A DNA stretch of 27,034 bases from Cocleimonas sp. (GTDB taxonomy: Bacteria; Pseudomonadota; Gammaproteobacteria; Thiotrichales; Thiotrichaceae), in contig JAGLBQ010000160.1 in the NCBI GenBank assembly GCA_023146675.1, positions 1 through 27,034 of the forward strand, written 5' to 3'. Position 1 is the first letter of the stretch; each line of letters opens with the position of its first letter. Below are positions 17,124 through 26,174 of the stretch, one piece after another. The translations under genes and the position numbers were made by a program. The notes under the pieces were generated by a model. It did not search any database, had not been told where the DNA came from, and was given only the letters and a program-made list of their open reading frames with translations.

Positions 17124-17726
17124 TTACGGGGTACTCCTACGTAGAGAGTTTACAAACCGTTCTCCGAGTAAAACCACAAGAATAAGTGTATAAAGTACAG
17201 GCTCTGAAATATCCAATTTAACCATCCAAAAGAAATGCAAGACGGATAACAATGCGATGGGATAAATGAGTAAATGCAGTCGCTTCCAGTTTTTTCCCAT
17301 GCGGCGAATCATGCCTTTTGTGGAGGTGATTGCTAAGGGTGTTAATAATAAAATAGCTAACATCCCTACTGTAATAAAGGGACGTTCAGTAATATCGTAC
17401 CAGATCTCTGTCCAATCAAAGAATTGCTCAAACAATAGATAGCCAAGTAAGTGTAAAACAGCGTAGAAATAAGCATATAAACCCAGCATGCGCCGCAAGC
17501 GCAATAGCTGTCCCCAGTTTGTTAAACGACGTAAAGGGGAAACTGCTAGCGTAAGAAGCAGAATGCGTAAGGCCCAATCGCCCAAGCCTCTAATGATTGC
17601 CTCAAAAGGGTTTGCACCTAAGGTTTCGTACCATAATCCCCACCCTAAATGCAGGGCAGGTATTAGCAACACGATAAAAATGAGTGGCTTTAAACCCTGT
17701 CTGAATAGTTTGTTGGGTAGTTTCAT
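17124..17726 (-). CDS. msrQ: MsrQ, haem b membrane subunit of the methionine sulfoxide reductase
   Basis: A 200-residue inner membrane protein of the ferric reductase-like (YedZ) family with about six helices. It passes electrons from the quinone pool or cytosolic flavin reductase to MsrP. His92 (LHLLGY), His151 (RLHLLIYP) and His164 (VLHFFW) sit at the positions of the family's haem-ligand histidines. The start lies two bases after the msrP stop, a tight operon. Length matches E. coli MsrQ (211 residues). Confidence 0.92.
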   Translation of the reverse strand: MKLPNKLFRQGLKPLIFIVLLIPALHLGWGLWYETLGANPFEAIIRGLGDWALRILLLTLAVSPLRRLTNWGQLLRLRRMLGLYAYFYAVLHLLGYLLFEQFFDWTEIWYDITERPFITVGMLAILLLTPLAITSTKGMIRRMGKNWKRLHLLIYPIALLSVLHFFWMVKLDISEPVLYTLILVVLLGERFVNSLRRSTP

Positions 17727-17728
17727 TT

Positions 17729-18655
17729 TTAGAAGTTTTTCTTTAGATCCATGCCTTTATACAAGGATGCCACTTGTTCTGCGTAACCGTTAAACATCAA
17801 TGTTTTACGTTTTCTAAATTCTCCAATACGACGTTCTTTGCGCTGAGTCCAGCGTGGGTGATTGACCTGAGGATTTACATTAGAGAAAAAACCATATTCC
17901 GTCATATTGGCTTTTTGCCATGAATTCATGGGTTGTTCTTTCATAAAGCGTATTTTGGCAATGCTTTTAATACTTTTGAAACCATATTTCCAAGGAACCA
18001 CTAAACGCAGGGGTGCACCGTTTTGATTGAGTAACTCTTTACCGTAGATTCCTGTTGCGATTAAGGTTAATGGGTTCATTGCCTCATCCATTCGTAAGCC
18101 TTCGGTATAAGGCCAATCTAATACGGATGATTTTTGTCCAGGCATTTGCTTTGGATCATGCAGTGTTTCAAAATAGACATATTTAGCATTTGAGGTTGGT
18201 TTCATGCGCTTGATTAACTCCGCTAACGGAAAGCCCATCCAAGGAATAACCATCGACCAGCCCTCGACACAGCGAAAACGATAATTACGCTCTTCAATTG
18301 ACATCAGCTTAAGCAAGTCTTCAAGATCATATTTGCCTGGCTTTTCACATTCACCTTCAATGCTAACTGACCAAGGTGAGGTGATTAAACTATGTGCATT
18401 TTTCTTTGGGTCTGATTTTCCCGTACCAAATTCATAGAAATTACAATAACTACTGATGTCTTTATAGGGCGTGGACTTTTCATTGGTAGAAAACCTTCCT
18501 GCTCCAACCTTAGCAAAACTTGGTTGAATAATCCCACCTGTAGCGGCAATCAACCCTAACCCTGCTGCTGTTTTCATAAATTGCCGGCGATTGTTATAAA
18601 CAGAATAATCCGTCACATCATTATCTGTTAGGACTTTATTTTTTTGTATTCGCAT
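17729..18655 (-). CDS. msrP: MsrP, periplasmic molybdopterin methionine sulfoxide reductase
   Basis: A 308-residue catalytic subunit that repairs methionine sulfoxide in periplasmic proteins. A twin-arginine signal (NRRQFMKTAAGLGLIAATGG, Arg23-Arg24) directs the folded molybdenum-cofactor enzyme to the periplasm, with cleavage near SFA|K. The molybdenum-ligating cysteine is Cys129 in YRFRCVEGWSMVIPW. Other family landmarks: YFETLHDPKQMPGQ, LDWPYTEGLRMDEAMNPLTL, GAPLRLVVPWKYGFKSIKSI and a C-terminal NVNPQVNHPRWTQ. Start placement is fixed by the Tat motif. MsrP acts with MsrQ; induction by oxidative or chlorine stress is known in relatives, but no regulator gene is seen here. Confidence 0.94.
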   Translation of the reverse strand: MRIQKNKVLTDNDVTDYSVYNNRRQFMKTAAGLGLIAATGGIIQPSFAKVGAGRFSTNEKSTPYKDISSYCNFYEFGTGKSDPKKNAHSLITSPWSVSIEGECEKPGKYDLEDLLKLMSIEERNYRFRCVEGWSMVIPWMGFPLAELIKRMKPTSNAKYVYFETLHDPKQMPGQKSSVLDWPYTEGLRMDEAMNPLTLIATGIYGKELLNQNGAPLRLVVPWKYGFKSIKSIAKIRFMKEQPMNSWQKANMTEYGFFSNVNPQVNHPRWTQRKERRIGEFRKRKTLMFNGYAEQVASLYKGMDLKKNF

Positions 18656-18800
18656 TTTGATTCTCTATCATATTAATGAGTCATACACCGTATATAATGG
18701 CGCTGAATATTTGTTATAATAGCAAAACTTTCCCCTTGGTGATTAATACCCTTTCCTCAGTATTATTTCTGTGCTAAATCCATTATTTTATTTGCCAATC

Positions 18801-18836
18801 GATAGACTCGGTTAAGTTTAGATAACCGAGACTATC
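18801..18836. repeat. Long inverted repeat between the OmpA-like gene and msrP
   Basis: GATAGACTCGGTTA and TAACCGAGACTATC pair over 13 of 14 positions with one A-A mismatch, around a loop of about eight bases. It starts ten bases after the stop of the OmpA-like gene. No T tract follows on either strand, so it may be an mRNA 3' stabiliser, a factor-dependent terminator or an operator rather than an intrinsic terminator. Confidence 0.6.
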
Positions 18837-18846
18837 TGAGCATTTG

Positions 18847-19986
18847 TTACTTAACAATTTTTCTCATTACTTTAATAACAATCTCTACACGGCGGTTTTT
18901 TGCACGTCCATACTTAGTCCTATTTGATGCTAGCGGGCTACTTTCCCCCTTACCATCAAGACGCATTATATGACGATTAACACCAAGGTTTTGCAAGTAA
19001 TCTGCAACAGAGTTTGCGCGTGCTAACGATAAAGCTAAGTTTGAACGGTTATCACCAACGTTATCGGTATGTCCTGTTATTTGTAGCCCTTTCACTGTCA
19101 TACTGCTGGATTGTATATCATAAGCGAGTTTATTTAATCTATTTTGCCCTCTTCTGGTGAGTTGCGCACTGCCTGTATTAAAATTGGAGCCTCCTGAAAG
19201 CGAACTGTGAATCAACTGTATTTTTGGCACATTGATAACAGGAGGCGCTGGTTTAGGCTTTTGAATAACCACAGGCTTTGGTACTGGCTTATAAACAGGT
19301 GCTGGCGGAGTATACACAGGTCTAGGCTTGGGCGGAATGTATACAGGTTTTGGTTTGGGCTGAACATACACAGGTCTTGGTCTTGGCGTTGGTTTTTGAG
19401 TCACGACCTGTTCAACCGTACTACTACGATTTCTATAGAGCGGTCTCCAGTTTAGACCCAAGTTATAATGCGCTATATCTTTATCAAAGCGCTCATATTC
19501 TGCGCGCAAATTGATATTATCAGACACTGCGTATTCAGCACCTACACCCAAGAACAAAGAAATATCATGTAGCTGCCTACTGGTTAAATCCCCTTTGTCT
19601 TTAGTGGTAAATTTTGCCGCCCCTATTTTTGCCAAGGGGCGAATACCTGCAAATTTAACCATTGGCTTATAAACACCTGCTACGCCAATAGCCTTATAAT
19701 TAACACTACCTGATTGACCATTACTTTTTAAATCTGCGCTACCAAGGTCAGCCCAAAATGCTTCTAGCCCTGTATCTTTGGTAATATTGACACCAGTGTA
19801 TAGCTTTTTAGAAATTGATTTATCACCCGTTACACGCCAGTTATCCCCACCATCGGGTGTTAATGTACTCCCCCCCACTGCGCCGCCGATATACCAGCTT
19901 TCTTGCCAATTTTGCGCTTCATCTGCATGGCTCCCAATCGAAAAGGAAGCGAGCGATACCATTAATGTTAGTTTTATTAATTTCAT
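18847..19986 (-). CDS. OmpA-family outer membrane protein with proline-rich linker
   Basis: A 379-residue protein anchoring the outer membrane to peptidoglycan. A signal peptide ends near SHA|DEA (residue 21). Residues about 28-182 are an OmpA/OprF-like eight-strand barrel (WYIGGAVGGS ... INLRAEYERFDKD ... YNLGLNWRP). Residues about 198-250 are a Pro/Lys/Tyr/Val linker built from repeats like RPVYVQPKPKPVYIPP. Residues about 265-375 are the OmpA C-terminal peptidoglycan-binding domain, with NFNTGSAQL, the TGHTDNVGDNRSNLALSLARA motif (Asp308 for diaminopimelate) and RRVEIVI. The linker is longer and more repetitive than in E. coli OmpA, suggesting reach across a wide periplasm. Sits upstream of msrP on the same strand, separated by the inverted repeat. 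Confidence 0.9.
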   Translation of the reverse strand: MKLIKLTLMVSLASFSIGSHADEAQNWQESWYIGGAVGGSTLTPDGGDNWRVTGDKSISKKLYTGVNITKDTGLEAFWADLGSADLKSNGQSGSVNYKAIGVAGVYKPMVKFAGIRPLAKIGAAKFTTKDKGDLTSRQLHDISLFLGVGAEYAVSDNINLRAEYERFDKDIAHYNLGLNWRPLYRNRSSTVEQVVTQKPTPRPRPVYVQPKPKPVYIPPKPRPVYTPPAPVYKPVPKPVVIQKPKPAPPVINVPKIQLIHSSLSGGSNFNTGSAQLTRRGQNRLNKLAYDIQSSSMTVKGLQITGHTDNVGDNRSNLALSLARANSVADYLQNLGVNRHIMRLDGKGESSPLASNRTKYGRAKNRRVEIVIKVMRKIVK

Positions 19987-20036
19987 AATTATTATTCTTA
20001 TTATTATTTATACTTAGATTCTGCACGTATTCCTGT

Positions 20037-20116
20037 ACATCATTCCCACATGCTTTAGCAGAAATGATGTAAAGTCATGATTTTTATCGTGCTTAACTGA
20101 AAAACTAAAGTTTTCA
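20037..20116. other. Inverted repeats between the surface protein and OmpA-like genes
   Basis: Two inverted repeats lie here: ACATCATT/AATGATGT (20037-20070) and TGAAAAACT/AGTTTTCA (20098-20116). The second lies just after the stop of the surface-protein gene and, read on the minus strand, ends in GTTTTTCA; it may be a weak terminator. Both are AT-rich and modest. Confidence 0.3.
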
Positions 20117-20133
20117 CTTTTATGACTTAGTAT

Positions 20134-23100
20134 TTATTTTTTAAAAAATCGGCGCATTAACAAGATATTCAATACCATAAGTAACAACACAAAGGGGGAG
20201 CTACTACCACCACCTTTTAGAACAGTTGTTACTTCCGAATTTCCTTTTTCATCAGCTATTTCTGTATTTTCTTTTTCACCAGATGCTCCTGTATTTTCTT
20301 TTTCACCAGATGCTTCTAATTTGACATTTAACGTCGCTATTTTTTCAATATCCTTTAGATTTGAACGAACAGTAAGTGTTTTGGTCTCACTAAACTCTAC
20401 TATCTCAAAATGACACTCCCAATTACCCTCATTATCAGCAACACTGATACAGGTTTCATCAGCAATATTAGTTGCCACAGTGACACTCGCTAAAGGATCC
20501 GTTGTCCCTTTAACAGCAATAGTATTGCTTAAAATCAATTCATCTTGCTGTGGAGAAGTCACTATTAACGGTTTTTCAGGTACGCTAATAGTTAGTTCTG
20601 CTAATTTTTTCAAACCAGCTGGTGTTTTTCCCTCAACAATCAGCGTCTGCGGACCACCCACTGGTAGGTCTTTAATCGTACAGCTCCATTCCCCTGTTGC
20701 GCTCGTGATTGCCGTGCAACTTTTATTGCCAACCCTTGCGGTAATGGTACTATTTGGTACGCTTTTACCTGTAATGAAGGCAGATGTTCCTGCGACGGTT
20801 GAGTTATTTTTAGGGCTAGTCACTTCCAATAGCAATGGAAGTTTGACATTAACCGCAGCTATTTTTTCATCTACTCCCATTAGTTTAGAAGTAATAATCA
20901 ATGCTTTTGTTTTATCCGCTTTTTTAATAGCAAAATCACAACTCCAATCACCATTGATATCCGCCTTAACAGAGCAAGATTCTCCTGTTCCATCTGAAGA
21001 AACCGTCACTAAAGCATGTGGATCTGTTGTTCCTGTGGTCGTAATTGTCTCAGATAAAATCAACTCATCCTGCTTAGGAGATGTCACCACTAACGGCTTT
21101 TCGGGTACGCTAATAGTGAGTTCCACTGATTTTTCCAACCCAATGGGGGTTATCATCTCAATAATCAGTTTCTGCGGTCCACCCACTGGCAGGTCTGTAA
21201 TCGTACAACTCCATTCCCCTGTTGCACTCACTATTGCAGTGCAGGTTTGATCACCAACCGTGGCGGTAATTGTGCTATTTGGTACACTTTTACCTGTCAT
21301 TAAAGCAGATGTTCCTGCAACGGTTGTGTTGTTTTTAGGGCTACTCACTTCTAATAGTGATGGAAGTTTGACATTAACCGCAGCTGTTTTTTTATCTATT
21401 CCCGTTAGCTCAGAAGTAATAATTAAGGCTTTCGTTTCATCCGCTTTTTTAATAGCAAAATCACAACTCCAATTACCGCTGATATCAGCCTTAATAGAAC
21501 ATGACTCACCTGTTTCACCAGAGGAGACTGTCACTAAGGCATGAGGATCTGTTGTTCCTGTTGTAGTAATTGCCTCAGATAAAATCAATTCATCTTGCTG
21601 TGGAGAGGTCACTACTAATCGTTTTTCAGGTACGCTAATAGTGAGTTCAGCTACTTTTTTCAAGCCAGTCGTCATTTTTGCCTCAACAACTAACTTCTGA
21701 GGTCCACCCACGGGTAGATCTTTAATGGTGCAGCTCCAACTACCAGTTGCGGAGGTCCTTGCTGTACAGCTTTTATTGCCAACGGTTGCTGTAATAGCCG
21801 CATTTGGTACACTTTTACCTGTAATCAAAGGTGATGTACCCGCAACCGTTGTTTTATCTTGAGGACTTGTCACGTCTAAGATAGAAGGATGCTTGGTAAT
21901 AACAGTTTCTGTCTTTTTCCCAATTCCCGTTAGCTCTGAGGTAATGGTTAGTGTTTTAGTTTCATCGACTTGCTTGATTTGAACGTTACAACTCCAATCA
22001 CCCTTATTATCCACTGTTGCGCTACATGACTCACCTGCAACGCCTGTAGAAACATTGACTTTGGCTTTTGGATCACTTATTCCTACCACATTAATAATGG
22101 CACCTTCTATTAATTCCTGATTCTTTGGTGATGTAACGACGAGAGGTTTATCAGGAACAGTAATTTTTATCTGCTCTGTTTTATTGGTCACACCATCCGT
22201 CCCTTCTGCCTTGATGTTTAGTGATTGTGGACCACCAATAGGAAGACCTACAATTCTACAACTCCAATTCCCTGTTGCAGTTGCCGTCACAGTACAGCTC
22301 TTATCACCTGCTGTCACCGTTATCTTTGTCCTAGGCAAGCTGGTTCCAACTATCAATGGAGCACTTCCAGTGACCATGCTATTATCTTCAGGAGCCGTTA
22401 TAACGAGGGTTAATGGCGGAGTTTTAAAGCCACTAGATGCTTCACGTTCATTGCCAGCAGCATCCGTTGAAGTAACATTCAGCGGATAATCTTTATTCAA
22501 AATAAGTTTATCAACCTGACAGCTCCAATTACCCTCTGCGCTTGCTGTTGCGGTGCAATGATTATTGGCATCAATTTTTACGTTAACGGAAGATTCAGGT
22601 TCAGTTGTTCCTGAAATAGTCACTTTTTTATCTTTAATCACCTGATTAAGCATAGGCGCACTGATAACAAGATTATCAATCTGCGTATCTTTCTTAAAAG
22701 GTTTAGTGGCACTAGAGATGTAGCCGTTGTCATCTGTCGTCTTAGCGGTTAGGGTAAGTTCGCCATCTGCCAATGTGCTAATATCAACAGCGTCACTATT
22801 CCAAGCACCTTCAGAATTTGCAGGAGTTGTTACCGTAACCTTCTTATCATTTTTATCAATAAATTCTAGCGTAACATCAAGATTAGGTGTTGCTGTACCA
22901 GAGGGCTTAACTGTTGTTTGTTCTGTCTGGTTGACAATATTATCCGTTGCTATATCACCTTCAATGATGACAGGAATCACAACACCAATAAATGCCTGTG
23001 CTGTATTACTAACTGTATAGCTTTTATCAAGAATAAAAATATTAATAATACGCTCATCAGAGCTAGGTGGAGCACTCATAGTATTTTCATAACGTATAGC

Positions 23101-24369
23101 TTTTAAAGCTTCTTTATAAGTTGCAACAGGAGCCTCTCCTCTTAAACTCAACTTAGTAGTCGTTGTTCTTTCGGCATCAATTGTAATGCCTGCTGGCAAG
23201 TCGCCTATTGGTAGTTTAATCACATCACCATCATAAGATGTTGCTAAAATAATTTCTGCACCCATCAAGTTACTTTGACTCTTCGTTATCTCAAGGTCAG
23301 AATCAACCACAGGAATAGCCGTTCCTGCTGCTCCTGCTACATAAGATGTTTTATAATCATTGTCTACACTAGCATTAGAGCTATTATTGGCATCCAGTGT
23401 TAGGTTTGGAATAACACTGTCCAACCCGCCAATTAACTGAAAAGCTATTTTAAACTTAACCGTTTCACCTGGTGCAATTTCATCATATTTAACCGCCAAT
23501 GAAATAGACTCATCCGCTGTTTTTTCGCCCGTCTTCTTTAACTCCGCCGTTCCTGTATAGATATCAACAGGATTTCGATTAGCCTTTCCACCAAATGCAA
23601 CACGAGTATTTTTACCATAACCAATTAGTTTAACTTCAGACCGATCTGTCCCCCCCTTGCCTTGGTCTCTGTCTTGGCTTGCGGAGATAATCGCAACACC
23701 ATCTGTATCACCTTGGGCAATAACCTTATTAAGCGTTGTTGGATTATTATTATACCGAAAGTTATTATCAGGGTCTATCGTTTGCATATAATAGACATTA
23801 TTCATTACGGCTTTGGTGCTATTGGTTAATTCAATATCAATAATTACCACTAAACCTTTTTTATAAATACTGTAGGTTTGACGAATACTGAGTTCATTAT
23901 CAATATTTCCAGTCCAAACAACCTCTTGTGTTTCATCAAAATTTTCAAAATCCTTAAAACCACCATTTTCCTGATCAATAGTCTTAATACCTTCAGGACT
24001 AGTTTTTCTGTTACTGGTGTTATGGTAATTTATACCATCAAGATGTATACCCCAACCAGACTCTCTAATACCTGGCATAAAAAAATCACCATCAAACATT
24101 CTTGGGTTAGAAAAATTAGTACCATTAGGATCAGAAATAAAACCTATTTCTAGAGATTCATCGACACTGTAAGGTGCTAACTCAGAACGCGTCTTAGAAC
24201 CAAAAGCACCATTTTTATTAATCCCTATCTGAACATTATCACCATATAGAAACACATCACCTTTACCATTAAGAACATTAATATCAGCCACACAACTAGT
24301 GCTGTAAGATAATGAAATAACCGCGATCACGACACTAATTGAAATAAAATTTAATTTATTATTGAACAT
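20134..24369 (-). CDS. Large Ig-repeat surface protein with GlyGly-CTERM anchor
   Basis: A 1411-residue exported protein. Signal peptide: residues 1-29 (ending SCVA|D). Residues about 30-315 form a globular domain without a recognised family. About 340-465 resemble cadherin-like repeats of RTX adhesins (VAGAAGTAIPVVDSDLEIT ... LPAGITI ... YKEALKAIRYENT). About 470-652 are two bacterial Ig-like domains. Residues 653-1354 are four pairs of Ig-like domains alternating between two types; nearly every domain has a Cys pair ending in NWSC or similar, probably a disulfide. A short Glu/Lys-rich linker follows (GEKENT twice). The C-terminus, GGGSSSP, a hydrophobic helix, then RRFFKK, is a GlyGly-CTERM signal, which in the known family is cut by rhombosortase after export by type II secretion. 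Expected role: adhesin or surface matrix protein. No rhombosortase gene is in the window. Confidence 0.82.
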   Translation of the reverse strand: MFNNKLNFISISVVIAVISLSYSTSCVADINVLNGKGDVFLYGDNVQIGINKNGAFGSKTRSELAPYSVDESLEIGFISDPNGTNFSNPRMFDGDFFMPGIRESGWGIHLDGINYHNTSNRKTSPEGIKTIDQENGGFKDFENFDETQEVVWTGNIDNELSIRQTYSIYKKGLVVIIDIELTNSTKAVMNNVYYMQTIDPDNNFRYNNNPTTLNKVIAQGDTDGVAIISASQDRDQGKGGTDRSEVKLIGYGKNTRVAFGGKANRNPVDIYTGTAELKKTGEKTADESISLAVKYDEIAPGETVKFKIAFQLIGGLDSVIPNLTLDANNSSNASVDNDYKTSYVAGAAGTAIPVVDSDLEITKSQSNLMGAEIILATSYDGDVIKLPIGDLPAGITIDAERTTTTKLSLRGEAPVATYKEALKAIRYENTMSAPPSSDERIINIFILDKSYTVSNTAQAFIGVVIPVIIEGDIATDNIVNQTEQTTVKPSGTATPNLDVTLEFIDKNDKKVTVTTPANSEGAWNSDAVDISTLADGELTLTAKTTDDNGYISSATKPFKKDTQIDNLVISAPMLNQVIKDKKVTISGTTEPESSVNVKIDANNHCTATASAEGNWSCQVDKLILNKDYPLNVTSTDAAGNEREASSGFKTPPLTLVITAPEDNSMVTGSAPLIVGTSLPRTKITVTAGDKSCTVTATATGNWSCRIVGLPIGGPQSLNIKAEGTDGVTNKTEQIKITVPDKPLVVTSPKNQELIEGAIINVVGISDPKAKVNVSTGVAGESCSATVDNKGDWSCNVQIKQVDETKTLTITSELTGIGKKTETVITKHPSILDVTSPQDKTTVAGTSPLITGKSVPNAAITATVGNKSCTARTSATGSWSCTIKDLPVGGPQKLVVEAKMTTGLKKVAELTISVPEKRLVVTSPQQDELILSEAITTTGTTDPHALVTVSSGETGESCSIKADISGNWSCDFAIKKADETKALIITSELTGIDKKTAAVNVKLPSLLEVSSPKNNTTVAGTSALMTGKSVPNSTITATVGDQTCTAIVSATGEWSCTITDLPVGGPQKLIIEMITPIGLEKSVELTISVPEKPLVVTSPKQDELILSETITTTGTTDPHALVTVSSDGTGESCSVKADINGDWSCDFAIKKADKTKALIITSKLMGVDEKIAAVNVKLPLLLEVTSPKNNSTVAGTSAFITGKSVPNSTITARVGNKSCTAITSATGEWSCTIKDLPVGGPQTLIVEGKTPAGLKKLAELTISVPEKPLIVTSPQQDELILSNTIAVKGTTDPLASVTVATNIADETCISVADNEGNWECHFEIVEFSETKTLTVRSNLKDIEKIATLNVKLEASGEKENTGASGEKENTEIADEKGNSEVTTVLKGGGSSSPFVLLLMVLNILLMRRFFKK
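20308..21882 (-). repeat. Three tandem 525-bp coding repeats
   Basis: Three units of exactly 525 bases (175 residues) start at 21882, 21357 and 20832 on the minus strand, each coding for one type-A and one type-B Ig-like domain. The recurring anchors are TVAGTS, VGGPQ, SVPEK, QDELILS and GTTDP. Units one and two are close throughout; the B half of the third unit is clearly more diverged. A related 531-base unit precedes them at 21883-22413. Exact periodicity points to expansion by duplication. Confidence 0.9.
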
Positions 24370-24852
24370 ATTACTTCCCCATTATTACTACTGTAATCAG
24401 AACAAATAATATAAACAACAGGCAGCAAGCCACTGCACAAATAATAAGAAATTATTAGTTGTTAAGTTTCAGTAAAGGAATATAAAAGACAACCCCATTG
24501 AACTCAGTATTATTTTTATTATGATTAAGTAGTTCATTTATTATTGATAGCAAAGCATATATTTAAAAACAGCCTAAAATCAATCAGTTTTATTTGTATG
24601 GTTGTATTTTGACTATATTGCTTGTTATTTGATCAAAATAGACTGTCAATCACACTTTTCTCTAAGGGTATAGAAGGCATAAATGTTTAACTCTTAATAA
24701 AAACTGAATGGTTCTATCAAGGAAAAAGATAAAATCACTATACCCACAGGAGAAAACTTTAATTAGGCAATAAACTCTTTGAGGTAGGTTGACTGAATGC
24801 TGGCTGAATAGAAATGATAGGTATTGAGAAAAATTAGTTCACTTGAAGTCTT

Positions 24853-24873
24853 AAAAAAAGGGTCGGTTACCCT
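24853..24873 (-). terminator. Intrinsic terminator on the minus strand, no gene in front of it
   Basis: Read on the minus strand, AGGGT-AACCG-ACCCT forms a five-base GC-rich hairpin followed directly by six to seven T. No minus-strand protein gene precedes it; the only neighbour on that side is htpX on the other strand. In the plus direction no T tract follows, so it points to a minus-strand transcript. Confidence 0.5.
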
Positions 24874-24975
24874 GCCTTATTTAGTATGAAAGGATTTGTG
24901 GTTTTGTTTGTTAAGATAGCCTAAGATCTTCAAGACATATCTATCAAAAAGCCTTGTAATTTATCCCTTAAGAAC
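24853..24975 (-). ncRNA. Candidate small RNA divergent from htpX
   Basis: A promoter-like pair on the minus strand (TTGATA, 25006-25001; TATATA, 24984-24979) would start a transcript near 24975, and the terminator at 24873-24853 would end it, giving an RNA of about 120 bases. Only trivial open frames lie inside (for example ATG TCT TGA). An internal GATAG/CTATC pairing and a central A-rich stretch are visible. This is inferred from signals alone; no known RNA family is recognised. Confidence 0.3.
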
Positions 24976-24978
24976 CAA

Positions 24979-25006
24979 TATATAGACTAAGTTACCTTTT
25001 TATCAA
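24979..25006 (-). promoter_or_regulatory. sigma70-like promoter on the minus strand
   Basis: TTGATA and TATATA with a 16-base spacer (or TATATT with 18) on the minus strand, just upstream of the htpX start on the opposite strand. It would drive transcription away from htpX toward the terminator at 24873-24853. Confidence 0.4.
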
Positions 25007-25033
25007 TAGACTAATTTTCAAACAAGGAAAATC

Positions 25034-25894
25034 ATGACTCGTATTTTATTATTTATCGCCACCAATATAGCAATTATGGTGCTTCTAACTATTATCCTAA
25101 CTGTTTTTGGTGTTTCATCAAAAAGTGTGACAGGTATGCTTATTATTGCGCTTGTTATCGGTATGGGCGGTTCTTTTATCTCCCTTGCTATTTCCAAATG
25201 GATGGCAAAACGTACCACAGGTATGGTAATGATCGAGAATCCAACCTCTCGTGAAGAAAGATGGCTGGTTGAGACCGTCAAAAAACAAGCAGAAGCAGCA
25301 GGTATCGGAATGCCTGAAGTTGGGATTTTTGAATCTCCAGAAATGAATGCTTTTGCAACAGGCATGAAACGCAATGATGCATTAGTCGCCGTTAGCACAG
25401 GTTTGCTTGATAATATGAATCAAGATGAAGTGGAAGCTGTGCTTGCACATGAGGTTAGCCATATTGCCAATGGTGATATGATTACAATGGCTTTATTGCA
25501 AGGCGTTATTAATACTTTCGTAATACTTGCAGCACGCTTGATTGCAGGCGCGATTAGTAGCGCTCTGGATGAGGACGGCGAAGGTGGAGAAGAAGGTTTA
25601 GGCTGGATCGCGCATATGATAGTTGTCATTGTATTAGAGATCGTCTTAGGTTTCTTTGCCTCTATTATTACTATGTGGTTCTCTCGAAAACGCGAATTTA
25701 GCGCAGATGCTGACGCAGCTAAGTTGGTGGGTAATAGAAAAATGATTGCCGCTTTAGAACGTCTTCAACAGGATACTGAAGAATCTCACTTACAGGGTGA
25801 AATGGCAGCATTTGGTTTTGCACCTAAGGGAGGCTTTATGGCGTTATTCGCCAGCCATCCACCATTAGAAGACCGTATAATGGCGTTAAGATAG
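25034..25894 (+). CDS. htpX: Membrane zinc protease HtpX
   Basis: A 286-residue inner membrane M48 metalloprotease that degrades misfolded membrane proteins, acting alongside FtsH. Two N-terminal helices (about 4-26 and 33-54) are followed by the catalytic HEVSH (His139, Glu140, His143), two more hydrophobic stretches (about 153-178 and 192-216), and the third zinc ligand Glu221 in SRKREFSADADAAKLVG. The C-terminus has the family's FASHPPLEDRI. Length and order match E. coli HtpX (293 residues). AAGGA precedes the ATG. In relatives it is induced by envelope or heat stress; I could not place a stress-sigma promoter here. Confidence 0.95.
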   Translation: MTRILLFIATNIAIMVLLTIILTVFGVSSKSVTGMLIIALVIGMGGSFISLAISKWMAKRTTGMVMIENPTSREERWLVETVKKQAEAAGIGMPEVGIFESPEMNAFATGMKRNDALVAVSTGLLDNMNQDEVEAVLAHEVSHIANGDMITMALLQGVINTFVILAARLIAGAISSALDEDGEGGEEGLGWIAHMIVVIVLEIVLGFFASIITMWFSRKREFSADADAAKLVGNRKMIAALERLQQDTEESHLQGEMAAFGFAPKGGFMALFASHPPLEDRIMALR

Positions 25895-25909
25895 GTGCTT
25901 TAATTTTAT

Positions 25910-25938
25910 CCCCGAGAAGTAAGTTATCGGGGGTTTTT
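25910..25938 (+). terminator. Rho-independent terminator after htpX
   Basis: CCCCGA (25910-25915) pairs with TCGGGG (25927-25932) around an 11-base loop and is followed by GTTTTT. It begins 16 bases after the htpX stop. Confidence 0.8.
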
Positions 25939-26174
25939 CATAGACTGGTATAAGCGCTTAATGCACTATTTTCCACATGCCTAGGATAGCAATAATCAAA
26001 TAGGTTATGATTGAACGTTAGTTTTCTATACAACACATCTTGCACATCATTTAGACTGGTAGCAAACTTGATTAAGAGATGATATCAAGGCTATGCTAGT
26101 TCAATTTAATGACCTTCCGAAATGGAACGATATTGCTATTCCAAGCTTTGGGTATTATTAACAACCCTGAGTTC

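Larger units (their letters stand above)
24370..25033. other. Long intergenic region between the surface protein and htpX
   Basis: 664 bases between divergent genes with no supported protein-coding frame. Its right part (about 24853-25006) carries a promoter-like and terminator-like pair on the minus strand, listed separately as a possible small RNA. In the left part (24370-24850) I see only AT-rich sequence, presumably including the promoter and leader of the surface-protein gene, which I cannot place. Confidence 0.5.

Noticed and set aside
20480..21544. Plus-strand open frames of 256 and 94 codons opposite the Ig-repeat gene
   Set aside because: Their own repetition mirrors the 525-bp units of the minus-strand gene, so they arise from codon bias in the repeats.
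20434..22413. Repeated Ig units considered as a CRISPR array
   Set aside because: The period is 525 bp, in frame and protein-coding with no short direct repeats and spacers.
26094..26162. A 22-codon plus-strand frame (starting MLVQFNDLPKW) between htpX and the redoxin gene
   Set aside because: Possible remnant of a mobile-element gene, but too short, with no start signal and no recognisable family; not reported as a gene.
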